64,000 nucleotides of DNA from NCBI GenBank assembly GCA_033807695.1, contig CM066307.1, forward strand, positions 3,906,001 through 3,970,000, in the 5' to 3' direction. The translations under genes were made by a program, and so were the position numbers. The notes under the pieces are model-generated. The model searched no databases and was not told the DNA's origin. It worked only from the letters and a program-made list of their open reading frames with translations. Position 1 is the first letter of the stretch. Every line of letters begins with the position of its first letter. This stretch comes from Daedaleopsis sinensis. Lineage: Eukaryota; Basidiomycota; Agaricomycetes; Polyporales; Polyporaceae. Of this stretch, positions 23,598 to 35,057 are shown one piece after another.

Positions 23598-25020
23598 AGA
23601 AGTACGTGCCGAATCTTGTCGCAAAGCCCTTCGAGGTCTCCAAGGAGTACTTATGCGCAGCTCATCTACTACAACCAAACCCTTTCACCGCGCCTGGACA
23701 AGGTGATCCGTAAGTGGGATCAGGACAGCTGGGGCTCTGCAGAGCAACACCAGAAGCTCGTGTACATCATCCTCGTCGAGCTCTTGGCATACCGGTTTGC
23801 TTCACCCGTCTGCTGGATCGAGACCCAAGACCTTCTCTTCACGCAGTATCACTTCGAGAGGTTCATCGAAATCGGCGGTCCTTCTCCGATGCTCACTGGC
23901 ATGGGGACTCGTACGCTCAAGGCAAAGTATGAAGTTCGCGACGACTTCGTCAGCCACCATCGCGCGATCTTCTGTCACGCGAAGCACACGAAGGAAGTCT
24001 ACTACCAGTTCGGCGAGGAGGAGGCTGAGGCTCCTGCTGACGACACGTCCGCTGAGACTTCGTCCCCCACACCCGCTGCCGCTGCTCCTACACCCGTCGC
24101 CGTTGCAGCTGCTGCCGCTGCTCCTACACCCGTCGCTGTTGCAGCTGCTCCCGCTGCTCCCTCTGCCGCAGCCGCTAGCATCGAGGATGTGCCACTCAAG
24201 GCCACTGAGGTTCTCGTCGCGATCATCGCAAAGAAACTGAAGAAGAAGGTCGAGGAAGTACCGTTGTCCAAGAGTATCAAGGATCTCGTTGGTGGCAAGT
24301 CGACGATGCAGAACGAGATCCTCGGCGATCTCCAGCTCGAGTTCTCCTCCGCTCCGGAGAAGGGTGAAGAACTCCCACTCGAAGAGCTCGGCTCATCGCT
24401 CGGTGTCGGGTTCTCTGGCTCCCTCGGCAAATACACCTCCGGTCTTGTCTCTCACCTCGTCGGTAGCAAGATGCCCGGCGGCTTCAATTTGTCCGCAATC
24501 AAGTCGTACCTGTCCAAGACTTGGGGTATTGGCTCCTCTCGGGCCGACGGCGTGCTCATTCTCGGTGCCACAATGGAGCCTGCTAAGCGACTCGGTTCTG
24601 AGGGCGAGGCAAAGGCCTGGTTGGACGGCGTTGTTGCCGTCTACGCCCAACGCTCTGGTATTTCGCTCTCGTCTGGTGGCGCTGCCGGAGGTGCTGCAGC
24701 AGGTGGAGGAGCCGTGATCAATAGTGAGGAGTTCCTCAAGTTCGCAGCCGATCAAGACCGCTTCGCTTCGCAGCAGGTCGAGCTTTGGATGCGGTACCTT
24801 GGACGTGACTCGCGCGCTGGTCAGATCAAGTACGATGCGGAGAAGGCAAGCGCCGAGCAGATCCAACGTCTTGACGTTATCGCCCGCGAGCACGGCGACG
24901 TTTACATTGACGGCATCCAGCCCATCTTCGATTCTCTCAAGGCTCACCACTTCGACTCCTCTTGGAACTGGGTGCGACAGGACGCTCTCCTTATGTTCTA
25001 CGACATCATCTTCGGACGCC

Positions 25021-25086
25021 TCACCACTGTGGACCGCGAGGTCACCACTGTGGACCGCGAGGTCACCACTGTGGACCGCGAGGTCA
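25021..25086 (+). repeat. 21-bp tandem triplication in the synthase relic
   Basis: Three consecutive copies of a unit encoding TTVDREV, present once in intact synthases. The copies are identical, so the expansion is recent. It keeps the frame. Confidence 0.85.
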
Positions 25087-25746
25087 CCGCCCGCTGCATT
25101 GCGATTATGAACCGTGCCGACCCCGACCTTCTCGCCTACATGCAGTACTACATCGACCGATGCGACCCCGAGCGTGGCGAAACTTACAAGCTCGCCAAGC
25201 AGTTCGGTCAGCAGCTCATTGACAATTGTCGCGAGGTCGTCGGGAACCCTCCTCTGTACCGTGACGGTGAGTACATCATATTTCCAGGCTATCTCTCTTA
25301 TTGACGCATGTCATAGTGACCTTCCCGACCGCGCCGCACACCGAAGTGACCGCCAAGTGCGAGGTTGTGCGAGAGAACGTCCGGAAGCTGGAGGCCTACG
25401 TCGAAGAGATGGCCAGCGGTGACACCATTGTCGCTCCCTCCAACATACAGAAGATCCAGGAAGACGTTCTCAAGCTTTGGATTGTCGTCAAGTCACAGCC
25501 AGAGATCAGCGAGGAGCAGAAGAACCGGATCAAGGCGCTGTACGAGGGTGTTGTCCGTTCACTCCGCAAGCGTCCCGAGTCCCGTACTCGCCACAGCGGA
25601 CCCCGCACGCGTCGTTCATCGTCGCAGTTCCTTCGTCCCCAGATATCCAACGTCGCATCCGTGACCGCTGATAAGGTCCCCCTCTTGCACCTCAAGCGCA
25701 AGGTCGGCACGAACTGGGAGTACAGCAGCAACCTGACTGGTGTTTA

Positions 25747-26778
25747 CATCTGGAAAAACCTCCTTTGCACATTTGCAATAATTTGTACTACAATGGCAAA
25801 AATTGCATAAGTGTCAGATATGTCAGATATATCTAGGGGGGTCAAAATACTAGTACAAATTGGTACTAATTTGTGGTACAATTTCACCATAATAGTAGCA
25901 ATGTGGTATGAGTGGTGCCATGAGTAGACCCTCCTCATGCTCTGAAACCTCTTAAAAGGTGAATTCAATGGTCAAGAATGAGGTATTGCCCCGGGTAGAG
26001 CAGGGAAAAAATGCGAAATAAAAATGGACCCACCAGGATTTGAACCCTAGACATCACTAGCCTCATCATCTCACCACTGCATCCAACCACTACTCCACAT
26101 GACCTTGATATTTTAAGCAGATACATCGCACATATACCACTCCTTCATGGACTTAGATGTTTTTACTCAAGCTCACCTCCCGAAAAACCACTGTGCTCTA
26201 CTGCTAATGTGAGCTATAGCTGATTTAAACATAATCCTGAGCACATATATTGTAGAGTGGACTGTAGATCAAAAGAGTATACTGTATACAGCCATTTGGC
26301 TACAGAGCACAGCAGTCTTCCCGGAGGTAAGCTTGAGTAGAAACAGCTAAGTCCAGAAAGGAGTGGTATATGTGCGATGTATCTTCGCGAAATATCAAGA
26401 TCATATGGAGTAGTGGTTGGATGCAGTGATCAGATGATGAGGCTAGTGATGTCTAGGGTTCAAATCCTGGTGAGTCCCTGTTTATTTCGCATTTTTTCCC
26501 TGCTCTACCCGGGGCAATACCTCATTCTTGACCATTGATTCACCATCTAACCCCACTTTTAGAGTGTTTAAGAGGTCTAAGAGTAAGAGCAGGATGTGAT
26601 GATGCTGCAAATTGATAAAAAGTTTGTCAATATATTGCTCTGGATTAGTACACTTTTTCTACTAGTTATACTAATATAGTTGGACCACCTTGCAAATATG
26701 TACAAGTTTGACACATGCGCAAAATGTGTAACACTTGCACACATTATTGCAAATTTGCAAGGGAGGTTTTTCCAGATG
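25747..26778. mobile_element. 1,032-bp palindromic TA-flanked non-autonomous element
   Basis: The element sits inside the ketoreductase region of the synthase relic, splitting VY/LD. Its ends are inverted repeats of about 30 bp starting CATCTGGAAAAACCTCC, and it is flanked by a TA on each side (25745-25746 and 26779-26780). Removing the element plus one TA restores the conserved codons. Internally, about 25958-26215 and 26275-26545 are inverted copies of each other, roughly nine bases in ten identical, around a unique centre of about 60 bp. There is no coding capacity. TA duplication is typical of Tc1/mariner-type transposition. Such long arms are typical of foldback elements. Confidence 0.9.
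26407..26484 (+). promoter_or_regulatory. tRNA-like segment with Pol III box A/B-like motifs (right arm)
   Basis: Within the palindromic element, GGAGTAGTGGTTGG (box A-like) is followed about 35 nt later by GGTTCAAATCC, which fits the box B consensus of tRNA genes. The text around it resembles the T arm and 3' half of a tRNA. No full cloverleaf with a paired acceptor stem could be drawn. The left arm holds the same motif inverted at about 26026-26103. Confidence 0.55.
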
Positions 26779-29700
26779 TACCTCGACATTCTTCACGAGA
26801 TTGCCACGTCCGGCACCACCTTCAAGGACAAGAACGCTCTGCTCACGGGTGTTGGGAAGGGCTCTATCGGTGTCGAGATCCTAAAGGGTCTACTCTCGGG
26901 TGGCGCGCATGTTGTGATCACCACTTCGCGTTACAGCCGCACGTCCGTTGAGTACTACCAGGGCATCTTCCAGCGTTTCGGTAGCAAGGGTTCCGCTCTC
27001 ACTGTCGTACCCTTCAACCAAGGCTCGAAACAGGACGTTGAAGCCCTCGTCGACTATATCGACTCCACCCTCAGCCTCGATCTCGACTACATTCTTCCCT
27101 TCGACGCCGTTCCCGAGAACGGGCGTGAGATCGACGGCCTCGACGACAAGTCCGAGCTGGCCCACCACATCATGCTCGTTAACCTCCTCCGTCTCCTCGG
27201 CGCGGTCAAGAACAAGAAGGCGAGCCGCCAGTTCCCGCCAGTTCCCGCCAGTTCGTTACCCGTCCCACACAGGTCATCTTGCCTCTCTCTCCCAACCACG
27301 GCTTGTTCGGCAACGACGGCATGTACTCCGAATCGAAGATCTCACTCGAGACACTCTTCAACCGTTGGAACAGCGAGAGCTGGGGCGAGTACCTTTGTCT
27401 TGCCGGCGCTGTCATTGGGTAAGCTATGCCATTCTCTGCGCATGTACGAGTTCACTGACAATGCTCTAGATGGACGCGTGGTACTGGACTTATGGAGGGT
27501 ACGAACACCGTCGCACACGACCTCGAAGGTCATGGTGTTCGTACCTTCTCTGCGAAGGAGATGGCCTTCAATATCCTCGGCCTCATGCACCCGCTCCTGT
27601 TCAGCATCACACAAGTGGAGCCTATTTGGGCCGATCTGAACGGTGGCATAGACCGTCTCCCCGACCTCGCCGACATCACTACCCGTATCCGTGCTGACCT
27701 GCCGAAGAAGAGTGAGCTGCGTCGTGCGATTGCGCGCGACAACGCTGCCGACTTCAAGATCGTCAACGGCGTCGAAGCTGAGCGCGTTCTCCAGACTGTG
27801 AACGTGACGCCCAGGGCCAACTTCCAGTTCTCGTTCCCGACCTTGGAGTCTGCAGAGTCCCTCAACAACCTCTCCCAGCTTCGTGGCGTGCTCGACCTCG
27901 AGAAGGTCATCGTCGTTACCGGTTTCGCGGAGGTTGGCCCTTGAGGAAGTTCGCGTACCCGTTGGGAGATGGAGGCTCGTGGCGAATTCACCATCGAGGG
28001 ATGCATCGAGATGGCCTGGATGATGGGCTACATCAAGCACTTCGACGGCCGCTTGAAGGACGGCTCGCTGTACGTCGGCTGGGTCGATGCGAAGTCAAAC
28101 GAGCCCGTCGACGACAAGGACGTCCGGGGCCGCTACGAGAAGGAGATCCTCCAGCATGCCGGTGTGCACCTGATCGGTACGTTGTGTGTGGCCGTATGAG
28201 TTGCGAACATCACTGACGACGACGGACAGAACCTGACCTCTTCCGCGGCTATGACCCCAAGAAGAAGGTCTTCAACCAGGAGATCGAGCTCCTGCACGAC
28301 CTGGAGCCGTTCGAAGCCTCGCAGCTCGACACCGAAAAGTTCAAGTACGAGCACGGCGACAAGTGCGACGTGTGGGCCGGTGAGGGAGGCCAGTGGTTCG
28401 TCAAGTTCAAGAAGGGTGCTCGTGTATTCGTCCCCAAAGCGTTCAAGTTCAGTCATCTCGTTGCGGGGCAGATCCCTACTGGCTGGGACGCGGGTCGCTA
28501 CAGTATTCCTGCCGATATCATCGCCCAGACAGATCGCGCGACACTTTGGGCTCTCGTGTGCGCCGCCGAAGCTCTCAACATGTCGGGTATCACTGATCCC
28601 TATGAGCTGTACCAGCACATGCACCCGTCCGAAGTTGGCTCTAGCATCGGCAGCGGTATGGGTGGTATGGAGAGCTTGTCGCGCATGTTCAAGGACCGAC
28701 ACGACGAAAAGGACGTGCAGAACTACATCCTTCAGGAGACGTAAGCCGCATAATTCTCCCCATCTGCGTCCTTCTCATCACTTGATTAGCTTCATCAACA
28801 CCACCGCTGGCTGGGTGAACCTCTTGCTTTTGTCTTCGAGCGGGCCGATCAAGATCCCCGTTGGTGCATGGTAAGTATTGACTCTCCGTGCTCACACAGC
28901 AGGTGATTGACGCACTTCTACAGTGCTACAGCGCTTCAGTCCATTGAGATCGCTTGTGACACTCTGTTGTCCGGCAAAGCGAAGGTGATGCTCACCGGTG
29001 GCTTCGACGACCTGAGCGAAGAAGGATTGTACGAGTTCGCCAACATGAAGGCCACCAGCAACGCAGAGACCGAGCTCGCAATGGGTCGTGAACCGACCGA
29101 GATGTCTCGTCCAGCAACCACAACGCGCTCAGGGGTGAGGGTTTCCTTTACGTTCGGAAAAGACCTAGATGACTCACGTCCTATTTAGTTAATGGAGGCG
29201 CAAGGAACTGGTGTGCACGTCCTGATGAGTGCGAAGACAGCTCTCGAGCTTGGTGCTCCCATTCGCGGTGTTATCGATTCACTTAGACCTCTACGTAAGC
29301 ATCGAGTTACATCGCGCTCTAGCTACATAGTGCTGACTTTGCAATAGCGACAAGGCTGGTCGCTCCGTCCCTGCGTCCGGCCGTGGCGCATTGTCCATTG
29401 CCCGCGAGGTTCACACGAAGCACCCAATGCCTATCTTAGAACTGGGATATCGCTCGTGTCAACTGTCATTCCGCCGAAAGCAGATCTCTCAATGGTTAGA
29501 CAATGAATGTCAGCAGCTCCAGGAAGAAGTCGAATACCGCAAGAGCCAGGGCAATGACGTACTAGATGACGAGCACTTGTCCAACCGCATCGCTGACATT
29601 GAGAAGGAGGCAGCACGTCAGGAGAAGGATGCCATCGCCATGTACGGTATGCTTGAGGGTGTCGATTCTCGGGTGGCGCCTCTGCGGCGTCGCGCTCTAG

Positions 29701-31073
29701 CAGTCTGGGGTGTGACTGCCGACGATCTCGGAGTCTTGTCCATCCACGGTACGAGCACTGGCGCGAATGTAAGTGTCGTGGATGAGTCTTCCTGTCCATA
29801 GTTGCTGATACAAAGGTTCCTCTGCAGGAGAAGAACGAGCCCCACATCTGGAACGATGTGTTCACCAATCTCGGGCGCACCAACGGCAACGCAGTCCCTA
29901 TCATAGCGCAGAAGAGCTTGTGCGGTCCCTCCAAGGGCGGCTCCGCCGTGTGGCAACTTGCTGTCTCCTCCAGAGTGTGGAGTCGGGTATCGTGCCTGGC
30001 AACCGAAACACCGAGTGAGTACTTCTACGATGATTGACGAAGGGTGTTTGCTGAAGGATTTTACAGCAACATCGATGCGAACTTCAAGCAGCACACGTAC
30101 TTGATCTTCCTGTCGAAGACCATTCATATGGGCGGCATCCGTGCTGGTGTCATGGTATGTCCGCATTCTCTGATCCCGTGTATCCGTTAGTCTTAATGTT
30201 TTTCCCTCTCCAGTCGTCCTTCGGCTTCGGCCAAGTTGGTGGTACCTGCATGATTGTGCACGCTCGTTACCTCCTTGCTGCTCTCGAGCCAGCTGTCTAC
30301 GAGGCGTACAAGTTGAAGAACCGTCACTGCCAGCGGCTGTGCTACAAGGCGATGAGCGAGATGATGACGTCCAATAACCTCGTCCGGGTGAATGACGCTC
30401 CTCCCTACAGCCAGGACCCCGAAGCCCCTGTCCTGCTCAACCCTCTGACACGTGCGACATACAACCCCAAGATGGGCAGCTACGAGTTCACCGCCAAGCT
30501 TGCCTCACAGCCTGTGGTGGATTTCTCCAACGTCAAGGCCGTTTCGGAGGTTATGTCGAGTGCGGCCACCGCTGGCGTCGGCATTGACCAAGGTACGTTC
30601 CCTCAAGCTGACACCGATCCCGTTTCTCTGATCACACCTTTGCATCAGAGTTGATCTCCTCTGTGCCGTCGTGGAACCTGACGTTCGTTGAGCGCAACTT
30701 CACGCCTGGTGAAATCGCGTACTGCCGGGTGCAGCCAGCGCCGTCTGCCTCATTCGCCGCATGCTGGGTGGGCAAGGAAGCCGTGTTCAAGTCACTCGGT
30801 GTTGCCTCCAAGAGGGCCGCCGCCGCGATGAAGGACATCGAGATCCTCGCCGACGAGTCGGGCGTCCCCGTGGTCGCTCTGCACGATGATGCCAAGGCGG
30901 CCGCCGACGCCAAGGGGATCGTGAAGGTCCACATCTCGCTCAGCCACTCTGAGGTACGTTCTGCGCCAGCTGTGAGTTATTGTGCCCGTAGATTAAAACA
31001 AAAACCTCTGTAGACCACTGCCATTGTCTTCGCTCAGGCGCCTTCACTCAGGCCGTATTGTCATGTTCAATGA

Positions 31074-31470
31074 ACAATGTCTTGCTCGTGTACTATCTCT
31101 CACTCATACATATGGACTAATTGCTCGCATCTCTGTACTGTCTACTTGCACGCATCTCATGTCTGGCAATGCTTCCTTGTATTTCCTTACGGCTATAGAT
31201 TCCATTCACTCTCTGAACTTGGCAGCTAAAACATTGAGTACTGAGTTGGTAAATAATGTCTCGAATTATGGACCCGATCATTCATGCTCTTGCCACATGC
31301 CCGGAATTTATCTTTGGCATAGAAGGAAATCCTCCCCTTTGCCACAACCTGGGAGTGCTTGGGTGTGCACCTCTCACTTCGACCTCCACGTCTGACACAG
31401 CTCTCCTTGGTATGTGACTACCCTTTGTTCTAACGAGTGGAGCTTACAGTATTCCCTCTACTAATAGATC
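31074..31470. other. Intergenic spacer, 5' flank of the dioxygenase gene
   Basis: About 400 bp between the synthase relic and the TET/JBP-like gene. It presumably contains the latter's promoter. No motif is clear enough to call. Confidence 0.4.
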
Positions 31471-34400
31471 ATGAGCAATATCTCGAAAGAAGAATCCACC
31501 GCTCTTCTGAATTTCTTGCAATCTACTGCTCATCCCGATGCTATACTATCGTTTCTCAGCCATCCCGAACATCAACGCACTCTAGAAGGATTCCCGTCCC
31601 TACAGCACCTCAGAGACAGACTCGGCCGGGCTTCGATGTCTGCCGAGTCTCCCATCTCTCAGGCTGCGACACCTCCATCTCCAACTCCGGTGTGTCCCTG
31701 ACTACATCATCTGATTACATGGGTACTTACCCTTCTCATAGGATATAACACGTGCACCCTCACCGATGTCAATAGTTGAAGATTCGGAGAACTGGGAGGA
31801 TCCTACCGGTGCCGCCGGTAAGTGCCAAGATGCTTTGTAAACGAGAATATTTCGATCTAAGTCAAATTGTGCAGACACACTCAGGCTGGAGGAAAATGTA
31901 CCCTACGAAGCAGGGAACATTGAATCTGAGCACCACACGCGAAACAAAGGGAAAGGGAAGACGAAGGCAAAGGCAAAGCGAGTCAAGAGGTCTATAGAAG
32001 CCTCACCTCCAAAGGTAGTTGAGCGCAAGCGTCGTCGGACTGCAACAATATTCGGAGATGTCATTGATGACCATGATGAGCCCTCTCCGAGTCCCAGTGA
32101 CCACAATGAGCCCTCTCCGAGTCCCGGTGACCATGGCAATGAGCCCTCTCTGAACGAGCGCGATGAGCCCTCTCCCGACGAGAACACAACCAAGGTTCCT
32201 TCCGGCAGCAGACCTCCTGGTACAATCGTATGGAACATCGCTAACACTGCCATCGCGACCCCAAAACCAAAGAAAACCAAGACTCCGAACCTTAACAAGA
32301 TCACTGCTGAAGACTTTCTTCACATTCTCGCCCTTCGCTCACAAATCGCGAACGAGATGGAGTTGCACAGCTGGGTCGCAAAATTCAAGACATGGGCCCT
32401 TGGTGAACCCTGGGAAGGACAGAATACTGCTGAACATTCCAAGCATGATATGCGATCTCTTCTTATGCGGTGTATGCGCAGCATTTCTTTGGAAGGGGTG
32501 GCTGCATTTATCTCTATGCTCAACGAGATCAATATCGCACTGAAGAAGACAGAGTAAGTGATTTGGCTCAGTTATATACTATATTATATCTGTTGATCAT
32601 CTTAGATCAATCAAGGAGGGTGTTGCGAAAGGCGAAACAGAAAGCTACGCTGCGTCGATGTTCTATGAACGATGCATCCGACCCATCAAGTGGAACAAAC
32701 ATGAAGAACCTCCAACTACTCGCAATGTGCGAGAATACCTCAGCAATGGCATAGCATTTTCCAATGCAGCTGGTGCAGGTACGTTGTTACTCCTTTGGTT
32801 TTCGACAAGCTATCTTGAACTTTGACTTGCTAGGTTCCATATATTTCCTCATTTTACTCGCAGCTGCCCAGATGAAATCAGTATATATGAGGAGGCTGAC
32901 GCAAGCTCAGAGGCGGTTGATCATGAAGGCACTCGTTCAGCCTGAGTCAGGTGTGTCTATCCACCTAATAACAGAACATCATTAACTTTACGACTGTAAG
33001 ATACAACCGGCCTCGTGAAAAACAACATCCTGCCTGCAATTCGCTATATTGCGAGAGAAGTTCCATTGAACTTCCAGACCATCTTTTCTCCCACCTTTGC
33101 AACCATAAACAATCTCCCATCCACCATCCTTTGCAGCGATCTACGAACCATGGATAAATTGTTTGCGCTCGTCATGGATCAGTATGTGCTAAATCTGTGT
33201 ATTCTTAGTATGCGCTCTAACTCTCAGCTACTTTATGACACGATAGTGATTTCACAATCCCGGAAAGGGACTTCACAGTATGGGACAACTACGTCTCCAA
33301 TGCTCTATCCTCTATAGACACCTCTTCTTCCATCGAAGCTATGACCCACAACATACTCAGTATGGGGCAACCTACGGCTCAACTTCGCATCACCCCCTCC
33401 TCAGCGTCGGGCTCCTCCTCCTCCTCTCAAGGAAATCATCAAGCGGAGCTCCACAACAGCAATTCCGAGGTGGATTTGAATAAACCTGACCCTGGAAGCT
33501 CCGTTCAGACTGTTCAGACCTCATTCGACATCACTGCTCCTGTCCACATCCGACCGCCGATCGAGATAACAACTGAGGAGGGTAGAAATGCATGGACCAC
33601 GCAGCAACGTGCATTTGCTAATGTTGGTAGGCGTGCAACAACTATCGACCAGCTCACCGACATGGTAAGCACATCTCTCTTCTGCACGCTATCTTCACTG
33701 AGCAAAATGGATCTAGATTGGTCGAGATGGACAGTTCTATACCAGCGAAGGGGTAAAAGCCTCGCCTGACAGCTATGTGTATATTGATCGTGATATCTTC
33801 GAGTCGTAAGTACACATAGTCTCACTCTCGAACATGGATACTATTACATCTCGATGTTCACTATACTCTTTATTATAGAACAAATGTCCGCCTTGAGTGC
33901 ATCGATGGCTCTCTTCTTGCCTTCATCTTTGGCGATCTACCTGAGAAGATCCGACATCCACTAGAAAGTGCGCTCAAGTGTACAGTGGCCCCTGCATTTG
34001 GCCATGTGCCGGTATTCCAGGATATCTCAGACGACACTATGACTTCAAAGTGTACGTCAATACATTTCTCATGGTATTCAAGATATGCTACCAGGGTGAG
34101 CAGTTCCCTTGCTGAGATGGCCGTTGATACTTACTGAGACGGGATCAGGGTGATGACGCACCAACCAACATTCATCCTCACAACTTGAGACGGGAAGGAA
34201 AAACTGTGACACACATCGACCAGATGGTTCCTTATCTGGCAAAGGAACTTGTCGCAAACCAAGATGTCTATCTACAACTTGAGGCCCTGTTTGAGGAACT
34301 GTTCGTATGGATCGAACATCAGTAAAATGGACAATCTCTGCGACCTCTGGGCGCTCAAGCGCCCAGCTTCCGCCCTCTGTGCACCTCGCCACACAGCGAA

Positions 34401-35057
34401 ATCCGGGTCGCGAACGTGCGCAGATGCTAAAAAGTTTAGCCTGCGAGTATGAGAAAATTACTCTCTTCGAGGTTAGGCGAGGTCCCGGGGAGAGCTCTGA
34501 GCTCTGGGACCTCTGCAGACCTCTGCAGACCTCTGGTGCCTCTGGGCCAGAGGTTGTCAGAGGTCTGCATGTTTTACTGATGAAGACAAGGTCAGTGCAG
34601 TTCAAGTTATACTCCGATCAGTTGTGCGCTGTACTAATCACAATGTTCCATTCAGATGCGAACTCATCTAGGTGATCTCTTTGCCGAGCTAGAGATGGTG
34701 GCCGATATCCTCCCTGGAAATCCCTCACTGCCGGCTCATCCCTTCGCAAGTATTGTCGTCAATGTCAATGTTTGCACCAGAGGACACCGGGATAGTGCAG
34801 ACCTTTCCGCCTGCCTGGTTATCCCCATTGGTGCCTTCACAGGTGGAGAGCTAGTGCTCAAGGAACCTGGCTTGGTGGTGCCTCTCAAATCTGGTGACGG
34901 CATATTCTTCCCTTCCTGCCAAATAACCCATTTCAATATGCCGTACATCGGTCACCGTGCCTCTTTTGTGGCTCATTCCGATAAACATCTCATTCGTTGG
35001 TGGAAAGATCGGAACGGATGGGCTAGAAATGAGTATCTTCGATCTACGGTAGCATAG
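31471..35057 (+). CDS. TET/JBP-like 2-oxoglutarate- and Fe(II)-dependent dioxygenase
   Basis: Eleven exons (31471-31689, 31742-31817, 31875-32553, 32606-32778, 32834-32950, 33001-33181, 33247-33664, 33717-33805, 33879-34095, 34149-34304, 34656-35057) splice in phase to 908 residues. The N-terminal half is basic and disordered, with an EPSPSP-type repeat (about residues 155-190) and a nuclear-signal-like KVVERKRRRT. The C-terminal catalytic core follows: FSWYSRY, then VNVNVCTRGHRDSAD (HxD, H about 819, D about 821), GGELVLKEPGLV, SGDGIFFPS, ITHFN (distal His about 867) and GHRASFVAHSDKHL (Arg about 876). Every metal and 2-oxoglutarate ligand is present. Mushroom enzymes of this type oxidise methylated bases in DNA. 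The family is expanded and associated with KDZ transposons. The last intron (351 nt) is unusually long because of an insertion. Confidence 0.88.
34318..34581. mobile_element. Short TIR element (about 264 bp) inside the dioxygenase's last intron
   Basis: Bounded by ATCAGTAAAA on the left and its inverse TTTTACTGAT on the right. Inner inverted pairs such as GACCTCTGGG/CCAGAGG and GGGCGC..GCGCCC extend the symmetry. It has no coding capacity and is MITE-sized. The target duplication is unclear (GAA on both sides at best). The intron's donor (34305) and acceptor (34655) lie outside the element, so splicing should survive. Confidence 0.65.

Larger units (their letters stand above)
23205..31073 (+). 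pseudogene. Fused (beta-alpha) type I fatty acid synthase, 3' part, disrupted
   Basis: Order seen: a misplaced partial copy (23205-23597), the end of the beta part (YVPNLVAKPFEVSKEY, about 23598), alpha N-terminus (LVELLAYRFASPV), an Ala/Pro linker, ACP with its pantetheine serine intact (LVGGKSTMQNEI, about 24295), ketoreductase ([17 protein letters not shown], about 26840), ketosynthase with the active Cys assembled across an intron (IPVGA/C, 28870/28921) and HGTST, then the phosphopantetheinyl transferase domain ending at 31073. Breaks: a 4-bp insertion near 23651, a 1,032-bp element at 25747, a 20-bp expansion near 27235, a TGG-to-TGA nonsense codon at 27942, a frameshift near 29955, and the second ketosynthase histidine changed (GHSKGG to GPSKGG, about 29926). 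Introns are kept, so it is not a retrocopy. Nearly all of the beta chain is missing. Confidence 0.9.

Noticed and set aside
26407..26484. Functional tRNA gene in the palindromic element
   Set aside because: Box A- and B-like motifs are present, but no acceptor stem or full cloverleaf forms, so it is at most tRNA-derived.
23205..31073. Functional fatty acid synthase gene
   Set aside because: Nonsense codon, frameshifts, a 1-kb insertion, a lost catalytic histidine and absence of almost all the beta half.
23205..31073. Processed retrocopy of the synthase
   Set aside because: Several introns remain in place with splice signals (for example at 27422-27470 and 28864-28920).
34318..34581. Disruption of the dioxygenase coding sequence by the insertion
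   Set aside because: The element lies wholly between a usable donor at 34305 and acceptor at 34655, and the exons join in phase.
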